Assembly: GCA_030681645.1 (NCBI GenBank)
Contig: JAUXRX010000024.1
Coordinates: forward strand, 1-64,000
Length of the DNA stretch: 64,000 nt
Direction of reading: 5' to 3'
DNA from: Archangium sp.
Lineage (GTDB): Bacteria; Myxococcota; Myxococcia; Myxococcales; Myxococcaceae
The number at the start of each line of letters is the position of its first letter. Within the stretch, counting starts at the first letter, position 1. This document shows positions 1 to 8,379 of this stretch, in pieces. The position numbers and the translations under genes were made by a program. The notes under the pieces are model-generated. The model was not told the origin of the DNA, ran no database searches, and saw nothing but the letters and a program-made list of their open reading frames with translations.

Positions 1-459
1 GGGGTGCACGACGAGATTGAGGGAGGGCCGCGATTCCGGGAGATCGACAAGGGCTGGACCGAGCGAACTGCGGCTCTCGCGCGAGTAACGTCGAGAAGGC
101 TCGAGGGGTGTGGTGAAGGAGGGCTTCCTTCGTGCCCGGAGAAGCGCCCCTGTCTGGCCGTCGCTCCCAGGCGTGTAATGAACCATTCGCTCCCGGTAAT
201 GGTCCATTACGCGCCGCGGAGGAGCGACCTGGGCTGACCACTCCCCGCGCGACCTCAAGCTGCTCGAAGTGATCGTGCACCCCGCGGTGACCTGCCGGCC
301 GGGGAAGGGCTGTTCCAACAGCCCTATTCGACCCGGCGTCGACCACTTCGTCACATGAGCGTCCTCGCCCGAAGCGAGAGGCAAGCTGGCGACGTGCACG
401 GACGAGATCCAGCCCACCCGCGTCGCCTCGAGGCGCTGTTCCCGATATAGCCTGCCCCC
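1..459. other. Non-coding stretch at window edge
   Basis: I see no convincing gene in these bases. The one forward frame from base 4 (77 codons) has no domain, no ribosome binding site and runs through an inverted repeat, so I do not call it. The stretch holds the inverted repeat described separately and, at its right end, a TATA-like hexamer (446-451) eight bases before the peptidase start codon. Confidence 0.5.
171..214. repeat. 17-bp inverted repeat with AATGG/CCATT core
   Basis: The left arm 171-187 and right arm 198-214 are reverse complements at 15 of 17 positions and are separated by 10 bases. The half-sites GTAATG and CATTAC are well conserved, and the octamer TCGCTCCC occurs before the left arm and again inside the spacer. 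It could be a strong RNA hairpin or a dyad operator. There is no T-run after it, so a classical terminator is unlikely. Function unknown. Confidence 0.6.
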
Positions 460-2211
460 ATGCCCGACATCGCCTCGCGCAAGTTCGTCGAGACCTTCCA
501 GCGTGCCTTCGCGAAGTCCGGCCGCCTCAGCGACACCGACCTGAAGGCCCTCAAGACCGCGCAGAACTCCATCACCAACGCCACCGACCGCGCCGCCGCC
601 GAGTCCGTGATGTCGATGCTCAAGCATGACCACGAGCTCGACGCCTTCGAGGTCGCGCCGATGAAGAAGGCGCTGGGCGTGCTGGTGGGAGTGACGCACG
701 GCCCGCTCCCCGCCGATCTCGCCAAAGTCCTCGAGCACGCGGTGCCGCAGGCCAACGTGAACGTGAAGCACTACGAGCTCTCGTTCGACGTGAGCGGCAA
801 GGGCCCCGACTTCCCCGCGCGCGCCGTGGTGGAGCTGGACAGCAAGGCGAAGGGCGAGGTGGTCCTCGAGGCGAACCCCGACCGGCTCAAGATCACCTCG
901 GTGAAGGTCGCCGGCAAAGACGTACCCTTCATCATGAAGGACGGGCGCATTCACGTCACCGCCGCGGGCGCGAAGGCGATCGAGGTGAACTACACGGTGA
1001 AGGCCGTCGACAAGGGCGACACCGCGTACGGCCTGATCAAGGACAAGTACTCCGGCCGCATGTGGACGATGACGTGGCCGTACAACACGGGCGCGCTCTT
1101 CCCCTCGAACTCCGCGCCGGCCGACGGGGTCACCACGCGGGTCACGGTGAAGGTCGGCCAGGGCATGGAAGCGGTCGGCACCGGCACGAAGGCGACCGAC
1201 GGCACCTTCGCCACGAAGTCGCAGGCCCCGGCGTACGCGTTCGCCTTCTACGCCGCGAAGGACTTCCAGCTGGGCGACGCGGGCTCGAGCAAGGACGGCG
1301 TGGCGGTGAGCGGCTTCGGCACCACGCAGGTCCCGAAGGCGCTGCGCGACGCGTACATGAAGACCGCGAAGGACTCGCTCGACTTCTATTCGCAGTGGCT
1401 GGGCAAGTACGACTACGGCAACACGCTCAAGCTGGTCGAGCTCGAGGGCGGGCTGGGCGGCATGGAGCACACGGGCGCGGTGGCGATCATGCTCTCGTCC
1501 GCGAAGGACCCCGACTACGGCAAGGAGACCGCCGCGCACGAGACTGCCCACCACTGGTTCGGCGACAACGTGCGCATCGCGGACTGGGGCGATTTCTGGA
1601 TGAGCGAGGGTTTCACCAACTACGCCACCTACCGCTTCTTCCGCGCCGACCAGGGCGAGGCGAAGTACACGCAGCTGCTCGACCGGGCGAAGATGGAGCT
1701 GCGCGACGCGCTCGAGGCGAACCCGCACGCACTCTCCGCGCCTGCGAACACCGACGTGAACGAGATCTTCGACTCGGTGCCCTACGAGATGGGGCCGTGG
1801 ATGCTGCGCATGATGGAAGCGAAGCTGGGCACCCCGAAGATGGACTCGCTGCTCAAAGACTGGTTCCAGGCCAACCGGCAGAAGACGGTCTCGACCGAGC
1901 AGTTCGTGAAGTTCGCGAAGGCGAAGACGGGCACCGACTTCGGGCCCTTCTTCAAGGAATGGAACTCGCTGACGGCGGTGCCGTCGTTCCACGCCGACGT
2001 GAAGCTGGGCGGCTCGAAGGTGAAGGTGACGCTGGCCGCCGCGAACAAGGTACCGAAGGGCATCGAACTGCCGCTGCTGCTCGAGGGCACGGGCGGCAAG
2101 AAGAAGACGGTGATGGTGGACCCGAGCAAGCCGTTCGAGGTCGACGCGGGGTTCCCGGTGAAGAGCGTGAAGTGGGATCCCGAGCGCACCGTGCTCGCCT
2201 TCGTGCGCTAG
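460..2211 (+). CDS. M1-family zinc metallopeptidase
   Basis: 583 residues of the gluzincin aminopeptidase family, which removes N-terminal residues from peptides. The zinc site is HETAH at 360-364, with the third ligand E383 in SEGFTNY, the usual 18 residues later. The substrate-binding GxMEN motif reads GGMEH at 333-337, so the last Asn is His. An unusual helical segment of about 90 residues precedes the beta-sheet domain. I see no signal peptide, so it is probably cytoplasmic. No ribosome binding site precedes the ATG, and a TATAGC hexamer lies eight bases upstream, which fits a leaderless transcript. It stands alone and converges on the next gene, overlapping its stop. Family call is firm; substrate is unknown. 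Confidence 0.9.
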   Translation: MPDIASRKFVETFQRAFAKSGRLSDTDLKALKTAQNSITNATDRAAAESVMSMLKHDHELDAFEVAPMKKALGVLVGVTHGPLPADLAKVLEHAVPQANVNVKHYELSFDVSGKGPDFPARAVVELDSKAKGEVVLEANPDRLKITSVKVAGKDVPFIMKDGRIHVTAAGAKAIEVNYTVKAVDKGDTAYGLIKDKYSGRMWTMTWPYNTGALFPSNSAPADGVTTRVTVKVGQGMEAVGTGTKATDGTFATKSQAPAYAFAFYAAKDFQLGDAGSSKDGVAVSGFGTTQVPKALRDAYMKTAKDSLDFYSQWLGKYDYGNTLKLVELEGGLGGMEHTGAVAIMLSSAKDPDYGKETAAHETAHHWFGDNVRIADWGDFWMSEGFTNYATYRFFRADQGEAKYTQLLDRAKMELRDALEANPHALSAPANTDVNEIFDSVPYEMGPWMLRMMEAKLGTPKMDSLLKDWFQANRQKTVSTEQFVKFAKAKTGTDFGPFFKEWNSLTAVPSFHADVKLGGSKVKVTLAAANKVPKGIELPLLLEGTGGKKKTVMVDPSKPFEVDAGFPVKSVKWDPERTVLAFVR

Positions 2212-2570
2212 TCGAGACGCTGCAGCCACCGGCGCTGCACGAGATCGAAGCGCGCTTCGAATCCGTGCCAGAAAGCGAACGCCGGGCCTCCTCCTGCTGC
2301 GGCCCAGCACGAGGCGAGCCAGGGGAAGAGCAGCTCGCTCAGGATCTCATCACCCTCGTCTGGCCAGTCAGGTAGCTCCGCCCAGTCGTCGGGCAGGAGA
2401 TCTTCCTCGAGCGAACAGAGCGTGACTCGCTGGCTCCACGGATCGAGTTCGATCTGCGCGGCTTCGCTTCCGACGACTCGACTCAGCGCGTCCTGAATGG
2501 CAGCGGTCAGCGCCGAGCCTCTCGCGTCCATCGCCTCGATCACGGCGCGCCGGAAGGCCGCTTCTGACAT
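2208..2570 (-). CDS. Hypothetical acidic protein
   Basis: 120 residues with an N-terminal amphipathic helix and a middle rich in Asp, Glu and Trp (DDWAELPDWPDEGDE). No signal peptide or membrane segment is visible and I do not recognise the family. Its stop overlaps the stop of the convergent peptidase. It follows the membrane protein gene on the same strand after about 10 bases, so it may be the last gene of that small operon. Reading frame and codon use look genuine. Confidence 0.55.
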   Translation of the reverse strand: MSEAAFRRAVIEAMDARGSALTAAIQDALSRVVGSEAAQIELDPWSQRVTLCSLEEDLLPDDWAELPDWPDEGDEILSELLFPWLASCWAAAGGGPAFAFWHGFEARFDLVQRRWLQRLD

Positions 2571-2579
2571 CCCGCCACT

Positions 2580-3836
2580 CTACGCCGCGCCCGATCCTCG
2601 TCCACGCCGCACGGTCGAAGCCAGCACGAAGATCAACCACGAGCCAGTCAGCGCGAGACCGACGCCGAAGAAGCGCCACTCGCCCGTCATCGCGCCGAGA
2701 ACGCCCCCACCGAGCGCAAGCAGATGCAGCACTGCTCCGACACTGACGAGCCGATCCGGCAACAACTCCCGCGCTGACGGCACGCCCGGCTGGCCCACCA
2801 GCGGCGCGCACCAGTGCATCCACACCAGGAACGGCACGATGCGCATCAGCATCCCGTGCACCACCGCGCCGGCCCAGCCCCAGAGCACGATCACTCCATA
2901 GAGCCGCGGCATCCACTCCAGCGAAGTCCACGCCGACAACGCGCCCAGCACGAGACACACCGGAGCCATCACGAGCGACACCCACCACAACCACAACGTC
3001 GCGTCCCTGCGCTTGCGCTTCCGCGAGACCAACGCCCGCAGCGCCCAAGCCGGTTGCACGGCCCACACCGCGACCGCTCCCGGCGCGATGAGCCACGGCA
3101 CGACGGAGTACGGCACCACGCCCAGCACCGCGATGCTCAACGTCACCGTCGACACGGCGACGCCAGCCAGCACCACCCGGGTGACGCGAACTGACGGCGC
3201 TGCCACCAGGTAGAACATCGGCAACACCTGCCACGAGACCGCGCTGATCAACCCGCCCAGCCACGCGACGAAGCCGAGGTGCGCGTGCGCGAGCCGCAGC
3301 GCCAGCCAGTCACCGGTGAACACGTGCCCACCGCGCGCCCACGCCAGCCGCAGCCCCGCGACGCCCACCGCCGCCAGCGCGAGCAGCGCCAGCCGCATGC
3401 CCCACGACGTCGGCGTGTGCATCGGGCTCCGCGCTGCCGCCCACGCCGCGGGAATGAGGAACGCACCGAGCGCCGACGACAACAACCCGACCGCCGCGAG
3501 GAACAGCGAGGCCTCGTTCGTCGCCTGCGCGGCGATGAGCGTCCCCGCGCCCGCCAGCAACAGCAGGTGCACCAGGTGCGCAGCACGAGGCATCGGCACC
3601 ACCGCGCCGGCCACCACCGGGAGCATCTGGTACAGCGCGCCCAGCATCACGAAGAGCAGGAAGCCCACCGTGCCCAGGTGCACCAGCGCGAGCTGGTTCG
3701 GGTCTCCACCCAGCAGCAGCGCTCCCGCGGCGATCAATGCGAGCGGTGCGGTGAAGAAGAAGCTCAGCGGCACGCTCAGCGGCGGACCCTGGTCGGGGCT
3801 GATGCCCGGCACCGGCGAAGCTGGAGAGGACCTCAT
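2580..3836 (-). CDS. Polytopic membrane protein, haem-copper oxidase/NnrS-like
   Basis: 418 residues with about eleven or twelve hydrophobic segments. Conserved-looking histidines sit in or near helices: VHLGTVGF, AHAHLGF, and HGMLMRIVPF followed by WMHW. This pattern resembles haem-copper oxidase subunit I-like and NnrS-like proteins linked to respiration or nitric oxide in other bacteria, but the exact family is uncertain. I chose ATG at 3836 because it overlaps the stop of the upstream DUF2249 gene as ATGA, a translational-coupling arrangement; GTG at 3848 is the alternative. Divergent hemerythrin and coupled DUF2249 genes support a role around oxygen or nitric oxide. Confidence 0.6.
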   Translation of the reverse strand: MRSSPASPVPGISPDQGPPLSVPLSFFFTAPLALIAAGALLLGGDPNQLALVHLGTVGFLLFVMLGALYQMLPVVAGAVVPMPRAAHLVHLLLLAGAGTLIAAQATNEASLFLAAVGLLSSALGAFLIPAAWAAARSPMHTPTSWGMRLALLALAAVGVAGLRLAWARGGHVFTGDWLALRLAHAHLGFVAWLGGLISAVSWQVLPMFYLVAAPSVRVTRVVLAGVAVSTVTLSIAVLGVVPYSVVPWLIAPGAVAVWAVQPAWALRALVSRKRKRRDATLWLWWVSLVMAPVCLVLGALSAWTSLEWMPRLYGVIVLWGWAGAVVHGMLMRIVPFLVWMHWCAPLVGQPGVPSARELLPDRLVSVGAVLHLLALGGGVLGAMTGEWRFFGVGLALTGSWLIFVLASTVRRGRGSGAA

Positions 3837-4285
3837 CGGGTGAGCCACAGCAGCGCGGTGCCATCGGGCCGCATCGCGATCTCGTATTCCACGCCCCGCG
3901 CCTCGAGCAGGCCCCGCAGCGGCACCGGGTTCCTGGGGAGGCGCGCGTGGAACACCTCCCCGGGGCCGAGGCGGGAGAGCGCGAGCAACACCCGCTCCAT
4001 CGGCCCGGGCGGCTCGAGCTCCGTCAGGTCTTCGAGCGCAGGCAGCGCACGCCGGCCCGCGCGCACCAGCCAGGAGCCGTCAGCCTGAGCATCGGCCGTC
4101 ACGATCAGCCCCGCATCGCGAAGGCCCTGGAGCGGCCCGGTGGACTCGGCCGGTACGAGCACCTCGAGCACGCCCTGGTCGACCAGGGCCGCGGCGGCCA
4201 CGAGCGTCTCTGCTGCTCCACTCTCAGCACGCGCGCGCAGATCGAGCACCCGCACCCGCGAACCGTGGCGAAGCTCGAGCGGCAT
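3833..4285 (-). CDS. DUF2249-domain protein
   Basis: 150 residues with two sulfur-carrier-like (TusA-like fold) DUF2249 units. The first begins near RVRVLDLRARAESG. The second carries the typical LTELEPPGPMERVLLALS...PGEVFHARLPRNPVPLRGLLEARG pattern, here split for brevity. I start at ATG 4285 because the 53 residues upstream are low-complexity Arg/Ala and unlike the family. DUF2249 proteins often neighbour hemerythrin and denitrification genes, as here. It is translationally coupled to the downstream membrane protein. Biochemical role is not established. Confidence 0.75.
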   Translation of the reverse strand: MPLELRHGSRVRVLDLRARAESGAAETLVAAAALVDQGVLEVLVPAESTGPLQGLRDAGLIVTADAQADGSWLVRAGRRALPALEDLTELEPPGPMERVLLALSRLGPGEVFHARLPRNPVPLRGLLEARGVEYEIAMRPDGTALLWLTR

Positions 4286-4446
4286 CGCGCGAATGCTAGC
4301 CCGAAGCCCAGTCGATCGATGCCGTCTCCGCGCTCCGGCCGCAGTGGTCTCATGCCGGTCGAGGCGAGCCGGAGATTGAGCCCCCCGCAAAGTCTGCGCG
4401 GAGCCGGCAGGAGCGCTCGTGGTATCTGCCGCCTTTCGAGGCAACC
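4286..4446. promoter_or_regulatory. Divergent promoter region, DUF2249 and hemerythrin
   Basis: 161 bases separate the divergent starts at 4285 and 4447, so both promoters must lie here. I could not identify a convincing -35/-10 pair or a CRP/FNR-type dyad. A sequence near 4375 resembling TTG-N9-CAA has the wrong spacing for an FNR box. Confidence 0.35.
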
Positions 4447-4896
4447 ATGGCGAAGACGAGCGACGGACTGATCACCTTCTTCACCGACGATCACCACGAG
4501 TGCGACGAGGGCTGGGCGGCCGTGGAAGCGGCGGTGACGGCGGGCGACAAGGCGAAGGCGAACACGCTCTGGCCGGAGTTCTCGCAGCGGCTCGAGCACC
4601 ACCTCAAGATGGAAGAGGAGGTCCTCTTCCCCGCGTTCGAGGCGGCCACCGGCATGCGCGGCGGGCCGACGTACGTGATGCGCGCCGAGCACACCCAGAT
4701 GCGCGGCGTGGTGGCCGAGATGGATCGCCGGGTGAAGTCGGGCGACCTCGACGGACTGCTCGACCAGGGCGACACGCTGCTCATGCTCATTCAGCAGCAC
4801 AACGCCAAGGAAGAGGGAATGCTCTACCCCATGGCCGCGCAGGTGCTCGGCGCGCAGTGGGGCGATCTGGCCGCGAAGCTCGCCGCGCTGCCCTGA
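4447..4896 (+). CDS. Hemerythrin-domain protein
   Basis: 149 residues forming a four-helix hemerythrin fold that binds a di-iron centre and reversibly binds oxygen, or senses oxygen, nitric oxide or iron. Candidate ligands in order are His in DDHHECD, His and Glu in LEHHLKMEEEVLFP, His in RAEHTQMR, and His and Glu in QQHNAKEEGMLYP. This is the normal complement for the family. It is a stand-alone cytoplasmic domain with no fused output module. The divergent DUF2249 and respiratory-type membrane gene suggest nitrosative or oxygen stress handling. Confidence 0.88.
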   Translation: MAKTSDGLITFFTDDHHECDEGWAAVEAAVTAGDKAKANTLWPEFSQRLEHHLKMEEEVLFPAFEAATGMRGGPTYVMRAEHTQMRGVVAEMDRRVKSGDLDGLLDQGDTLLMLIQQHNAKEEGMLYPMAAQVLGAQWGDLAAKLAALP

Positions 4897-4897
4897 C

Positions 4898-5290
4898 CTA
4901 CTCGAGCTGATCGGCGTCGCGGCAGACCCGCGTCACGATCGCCCGCAGCTGCGCGTCGCGGCTCGAGCCCGCGGCCCTGGTGGAGAAGATGCCGAGCAGC
5001 TTGCGATCTCCTCCGCGGACGCCCACGAGGCTGAGCTTCAACGCCCGCGGGAAGATCTCGAGGCTCGGCCTGAGCACGATGGCAGACGAAGTGGCCGGGC
5101 CTTCCACCACCGCCGCGCCGCACCTCCGCAGCTCGTCGCGCAGCCTTCGGTCGACCTGCTCGATCAACGCGCGCTGCTCGACCGTCTCCTCTCCGTCGCG
5201 GCCCCAGCTCACCACGTAGACCCGGCGCGGCGCGGCGACGGCGAACGTTCCTGCGAGCAACACGGCGAACAGCGCGAGGCGAGCAGACAT
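4898..5290 (-). CDS. Hypothetical secreted protein
   Basis: 130 residues. The N-terminus MSARLALFAVLLAGTFAVAA is a clear Sec signal peptide with an AxA cleavage site. The mature part has two cysteines (RRCGAAV and TRVCRD) and no domain I recognise. It converges on the hemerythrin gene, ending two bases after it. A perfect 20-bp hairpin lies about 37 bases upstream of its start. Confidence 0.65.
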   Translation of the reverse strand: MSARLALFAVLLAGTFAVAAPRRVYVVSWGRDGEETVEQRALIEQVDRRLRDELRRCGAAVVEGPATSSAIVLRPSLEIFPRALKLSLVGVRGGDRKLLGIFSTRAAGSSRDAQLRAIVTRVCRDADQLE

Positions 5291-5326
5291 GACTCTCCGA
5301 TTGGTCGAGGCGTGAGTTCGCCGCGC

Positions 5327-5346
5327 TGCGAACGGCTTCGTTCGCA
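5327..5346. repeat. Perfect 8-bp stem, 4-base loop hairpin
   Basis: TGCGAACG and CGTTCGCA enclose GCTT. It lies in the gap between the MBL-hydrolase gene and the downstream secreted-protein gene, both on the minus strand. It may end transcription of the former or structure the leader of the latter. No T-run follows on either strand. Confidence 0.5.
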
Positions 5347-5447
5347 GGAGGTGACGCGAGGGGCTGTGAGGTGAGCGCTACGGGGTTGAACCAACCTGTT
5401 GCACCCGACGGTACCAGCGCGAAATCACCACGCGAGTTTTCGGCCCT

Positions 5448-6752
5448 TCAGCGGCGCAACGAAGGCGCCGCCTGGCCCTGCACCCAGTAGCCGCCACCCT
5501 GCTCGATCGTCTGCACCACCACGCGTCCGTTGGCCTCGACCAGCCCCGCCCCGGTGGCGCCCGCGAGCGCGCGTTGGGTGACGAACAGCCGCCCTGCCCC
5601 CAGCCGGCCGCCCGCGGTCCACGCGTCGAGCGTCTCCTGGTGCGGCGAGTTCACGTAGGCCTCGTTGATGCCGCCCACCACCGAGCGGGTGCGGCCGTCG
5701 TTCGGCGCAGCGGCCTGCACGTAGTTCGAGTTGCTGCTCGTCTTGCGGGCGTGGTGGTTCGCGTGCGTGACGTCGATGCCCAGGGTGCCGAACACCTGCG
5801 GCTGGCTGTTGACGAGGAACGACTCGAGGTCGGGCTCGGTGGGCACGCCCGAGCCGCTCAGGTCACCCGCGAAGAGGAAGCGGAACGCGCCGTGCCGCAC
5901 CAGCCCCACCACCGAGCGCGCGTTCTCTTCGTTCACGTCGGTGACGCCGAAGGCCGACGCGGCGACGGGCGTGCGGCCCTGCAACATGAAGCCGTTCGCA
6001 CCGAGCAGGTCGAGGCGCGCGCCTCCTCCCAGGTCGATGAACGACGGGTCTCCCGTGGCGTCGTCGTCCGTCGAGCCGAGGTCTCCCAGGGTGAGGCCGG
6101 GGCACGACGTGGCAGGCGAGCGCGCACCGATGACACAGGGTGACTCGGGCGCGGCGGTGCACAACCCGAAGTTCTTCGCCGTGAACGTGCCGCGCAGGCG
6201 CAGGCACACCTGCTCGAAGTCGGCCTCGTTCACCGCGGGCCCGACGTCGACGAAGCCGCGGTGCACCACGCCGTGCGTGGGAACGATCGCCTCGGCGCCC
6301 GAGGTGAGCGGCTCGAAGCCTCCGACGTGATCCGCGTGAAAGTGGGTGAGCAGCACCCATTCCACCTCGAGCGGCGCGCGCGCACGGTAGCCACGGGCCA
6401 CGGTGAGCCAGGTGGTGTTGAGTTCACGAATCGCCGCGCGCAGCTCGTCGTCGTGGTTGGAGTTGCCCACGTCGATCACCACCAGGGTGCCATCAGGGCC
6501 GATGACGATCGCCGCCTCGCCCGTCTTCGGAATGAGGCCCGGTGCCAGGTCGAGCTGCCACACCGTCACCTCGCCGGGCAGGGGACCATCGGGGCGCGCG
6601 CCCGCATCGAACGGAGCGAGCAGCTGGCCTCCGTCGGTCCCGGCGTCGACCATCACGCCTGCGTCTTCGACGGCGGCGTCGGCTACCAACACCGGAGGAG
6701 GCGGGCACGCGCACAAGGACAGCGCGCAGAGCCAGCCGAACCGCACGCTCAC
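5448..6752 (-). CDS. MBL-fold metallohydrolase lipoprotein
   Basis: 434 residues. The GTG at 6752 is chosen because it overlaps the upstream stop as GTGA and begins a lipoprotein signal (RFGWLCALSLCACPPPP, lipobox LSLC). An Ala/Asp/Val-rich spacer follows. The hydrolase domain has the metallo-beta-lactamase signature HFHADH in LLTHFHADHVGGF, then LFAGDLSG and a late THANHHARKTS segment, typical of ComEC/Rec2-like extracellular MBL proteins. It is probably anchored to the cell envelope and acts outside the cytoplasm. Substrate is unknown. It is co-transcribed with the metallophosphoesterase. Confidence 0.85.
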   Translation of the reverse strand: MSVRFGWLCALSLCACPPPPVLVADAAVEDAGVMVDAGTDGGQLLAPFDAGARPDGPLPGEVTVWQLDLAPGLIPKTGEAAIVIGPDGTLVVIDVGNSNHDDELRAAIRELNTTWLTVARGYRARAPLEVEWVLLTHFHADHVGGFEPLTSGAEAIVPTHGVVHRGFVDVGPAVNEADFEQVCLRLRGTFTAKNFGLCTAAPESPCVIGARSPATSCPGLTLGDLGSTDDDATGDPSFIDLGGGARLDLLGANGFMLQGRTPVAASAFGVTDVNEENARSVVGLVRHGAFRFLFAGDLSGSGVPTEPDLESFLVNSQPQVFGTLGIDVTHANHHARKTSSNSNYVQAAAPNDGRTRSVVGGINEAYVNSPHQETLDAWTAGGRLGAGRLFVTQRALAGATGAGLVEANGRVVVQTIEQGGGYWVQGQAAPSLRR

Positions 6753-7627
6753 CTGCACCGGCCCGACGTGTGGTCGACGAAGGGGGAGCCGGGCACGCCG
6801 ACGAAGTCCGTCTCCCAATCGTCGGGACCCAGGCGCAGCCGCAGCACCCCGAAGGTGTCGTTGTTTCGCACCACGCTGGCCGGGTGCACCTGGGCGAACT
6901 CGGAGAAGCCCGCCCCGCCGGTGCCGACGGTCAACTGCACCACCCCGGCGTCCGAGAGCTGGCCCGTCTCATCCACCGGGCCGAGGCGCTCGTAGAAGTG
7001 CTCGTGGCCGTTGAGCACCAGCTCGACCTGGTGCTTCAGCAGCAGCTGCCAGATGGGCCTGGCCCGGGTGAAGTTGCCGTGCTTGCCCGAGTTGAAGCGG
7101 GGGTGATGCCAGTACGCGAGGGTGCACTTCTTCGTGGAGCGGGCGAGATCGGCCTCGAGCCACGCCAGCTGCTCGGACTCCGCTTCGCACGAGACGTGCT
7201 CGCAGTTGTGGTTGGTGTTGAGCGCTACGAGGTGCCAGTCGCCCAGGTCGAAGCTGTAGTAGCCCTTGCCCGGCTCACCCGCGCGGGCGCCGAAGTAGCC
7301 GAAGTAGCCGGCCGCCTCGCTGCCCCAGTACTCGTGGTTCCCCGGCACCGGCCAGGTGAGGTCCTTGAAGCGGCCCCACGTGGGTCCGTAGTTCTTCTGG
7401 AAGTCCTCGAGGCGTCCCTGCGGGTACTGCGCGTCGCCGAGGACGAGCACCGCCGCCGGGTGCTGCTGTTCCACCAGGGTGGCGGTGAGCTGCTGGGCGC
7501 CGAGCGTGGGCTCCGAGATGTCGCCTGCCGCGACGACGATGATCGAGCCATCGCCGGAGCGCGCCGCCGGCATCGCCTTGAGGCACCCGCTCATCACGAG
7601 GACCACGGCGAGGGTGAGGGGTCTCAT
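6749..7627 (-). CDS. Calcineurin-like metallophosphoesterase lipoprotein
   Basis: 292 residues. MRPLTLAVVLVMSGC is a lipoprotein signal; ATG 7627 is preferred over GTG 7636. The motifs of the purple-acid-phosphatase branch are all present: GD in AAGDIS, GDAQY, GNHEYW, WHHPRF and NGHEHFYER, giving the full set of di-metal ligands. It should hydrolyse phosphoesters at the cell envelope. It overlaps the MBL hydrolase gene by four bases, so the two phosphoester or ester hydrolases are probably made together. Substrate is unknown. Confidence 0.88.
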   Translation of the reverse strand: MRPLTLAVVLVMSGCLKAMPAARSGDGSIIVVAAGDISEPTLGAQQLTATLVEQQHPAAVLVLGDAQYPQGRLEDFQKNYGPTWGRFKDLTWPVPGNHEYWGSEAAGYFGYFGARAGEPGKGYYSFDLGDWHLVALNTNHNCEHVSCEAESEQLAWLEADLARSTKKCTLAYWHHPRFNSGKHGNFTRARPIWQLLLKHQVELVLNGHEHFYERLGPVDETGQLSDAGVVQLTVGTGGAGFSEFAQVHPASVVRNNDTFGVLRLRLGPDDWETDFVGVPGSPFVDHTSGRCR

Positions 7628-7702
7628 CGGGGCCACCTTACACGAGGCATTCCCGCCCCGAGGAATGGGAACGGCGGCGCGACGGCCCGGCTACGGTGCT
7701 CC

Positions 7703-8377
7703 ATGGGTTGTTCGCGATCGTCGTTGCTCCTGCTGGTCACTCTCCTCTCTGGCTGCGGCTTCGGAGTCGGCGCCTTCCGCGGCCGGGAACGCTTCGGCAC
7801 CTTCGCCACCAACGACCAGTCAGGCGTGCGCGAAGGCTACGAACGCGTGCAGACCGAGACCTGGACGGACGTCGGCCAGGAGTTCGGCGTGTCGGCCGGC
7901 TTCAAGCCTGCGCTCGTCTTCGCCGCTGCGCCGGGCGGAGGTCCAGTCGGCGTCGGTTACGGCTTCGACGTGCACCTCAACCTGCGCTGGCGGATGATCG
8001 AGCTCACCGGCGGCTACGTGATGGAGCGCGCGGACTTCGAAGGGCCGCAGCGCGTCGAGCGCAACGGGCTCCACGTCGGGCTCAACTACTACCTGCTCAT
8101 CGGCGACAGCCCGCTCATTCCGTACGCGGGCGCGGCCTTCCAGGTGGGCGACGTGTGCTTCGGCGCGGAGGGCTGCGAGAGCGCCAAAGCCGAAGACGCG
8201 TGGGGCGGCCGGGGCACGCTCGGCGTGGCGCTGGTGCTGCCCGAGGCGCTCTTCGAGCAGGACCTCATGCTGCGGCTCGAGGGGCGCTTCATCGGCTCGC
8301 AGTCGGTGTCGGTCGGCGGCCGCACCGGCCCGTTCCTCGGCGGCGCGCTCGCGCTCGAGGTGCTGATGTTCTTCTGA
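7703..8377 (+). CDS. Outer-membrane beta-barrel-like lipoprotein
   Basis: 224 residues. SSLLLLVTLLSGCGFG is a lipoprotein signal with lipobox LSGC. The rest alternates hydrophobic and polar residues in strands (WRMIELTGGYVME, GLHVGLNYYLLIG, LMLRLEGRFIG) and ends in aromatic FF, as in small outer-membrane barrels. Two Cys (CFGAEGC) may form a loop disulfide. I start at ATG 7703. It has no ribosome binding site, and TACGGT lies five bases upstream, so a leaderless transcript is possible. Function unknown. Confidence 0.7.
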   Translation: MGCSRSSLLLLVTLLSGCGFGVGAFRGRERFGTFATNDQSGVREGYERVQTETWTDVGQEFGVSAGFKPALVFAAAPGGGPVGVGYGFDVHLNLRWRMIELTGGYVMERADFEGPQRVERNGLHVGLNYYLLIGDSPLIPYAGAAFQVGDVCFGAEGCESAKAEDAWGGRGTLGVALVLPEALFEQDLMLRLEGRFIGSQSVSVGGRTGPFLGGALALEVLMFF

Positions 8378-8379
8378 GC

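Noticed and set aside
4..237. Forward open frame of 77 codons at the window start
   Set aside because: No domain, no ribosome binding site, and it crosses an inverted repeat. Open frames of this size occur by chance in such GC-rich DNA.
4370..4390. FNR/CRP-like dyad TTG-N9-CAA before the hemerythrin gene
   Set aside because: Spacing is one base too long for the consensus and the flanks do not match.
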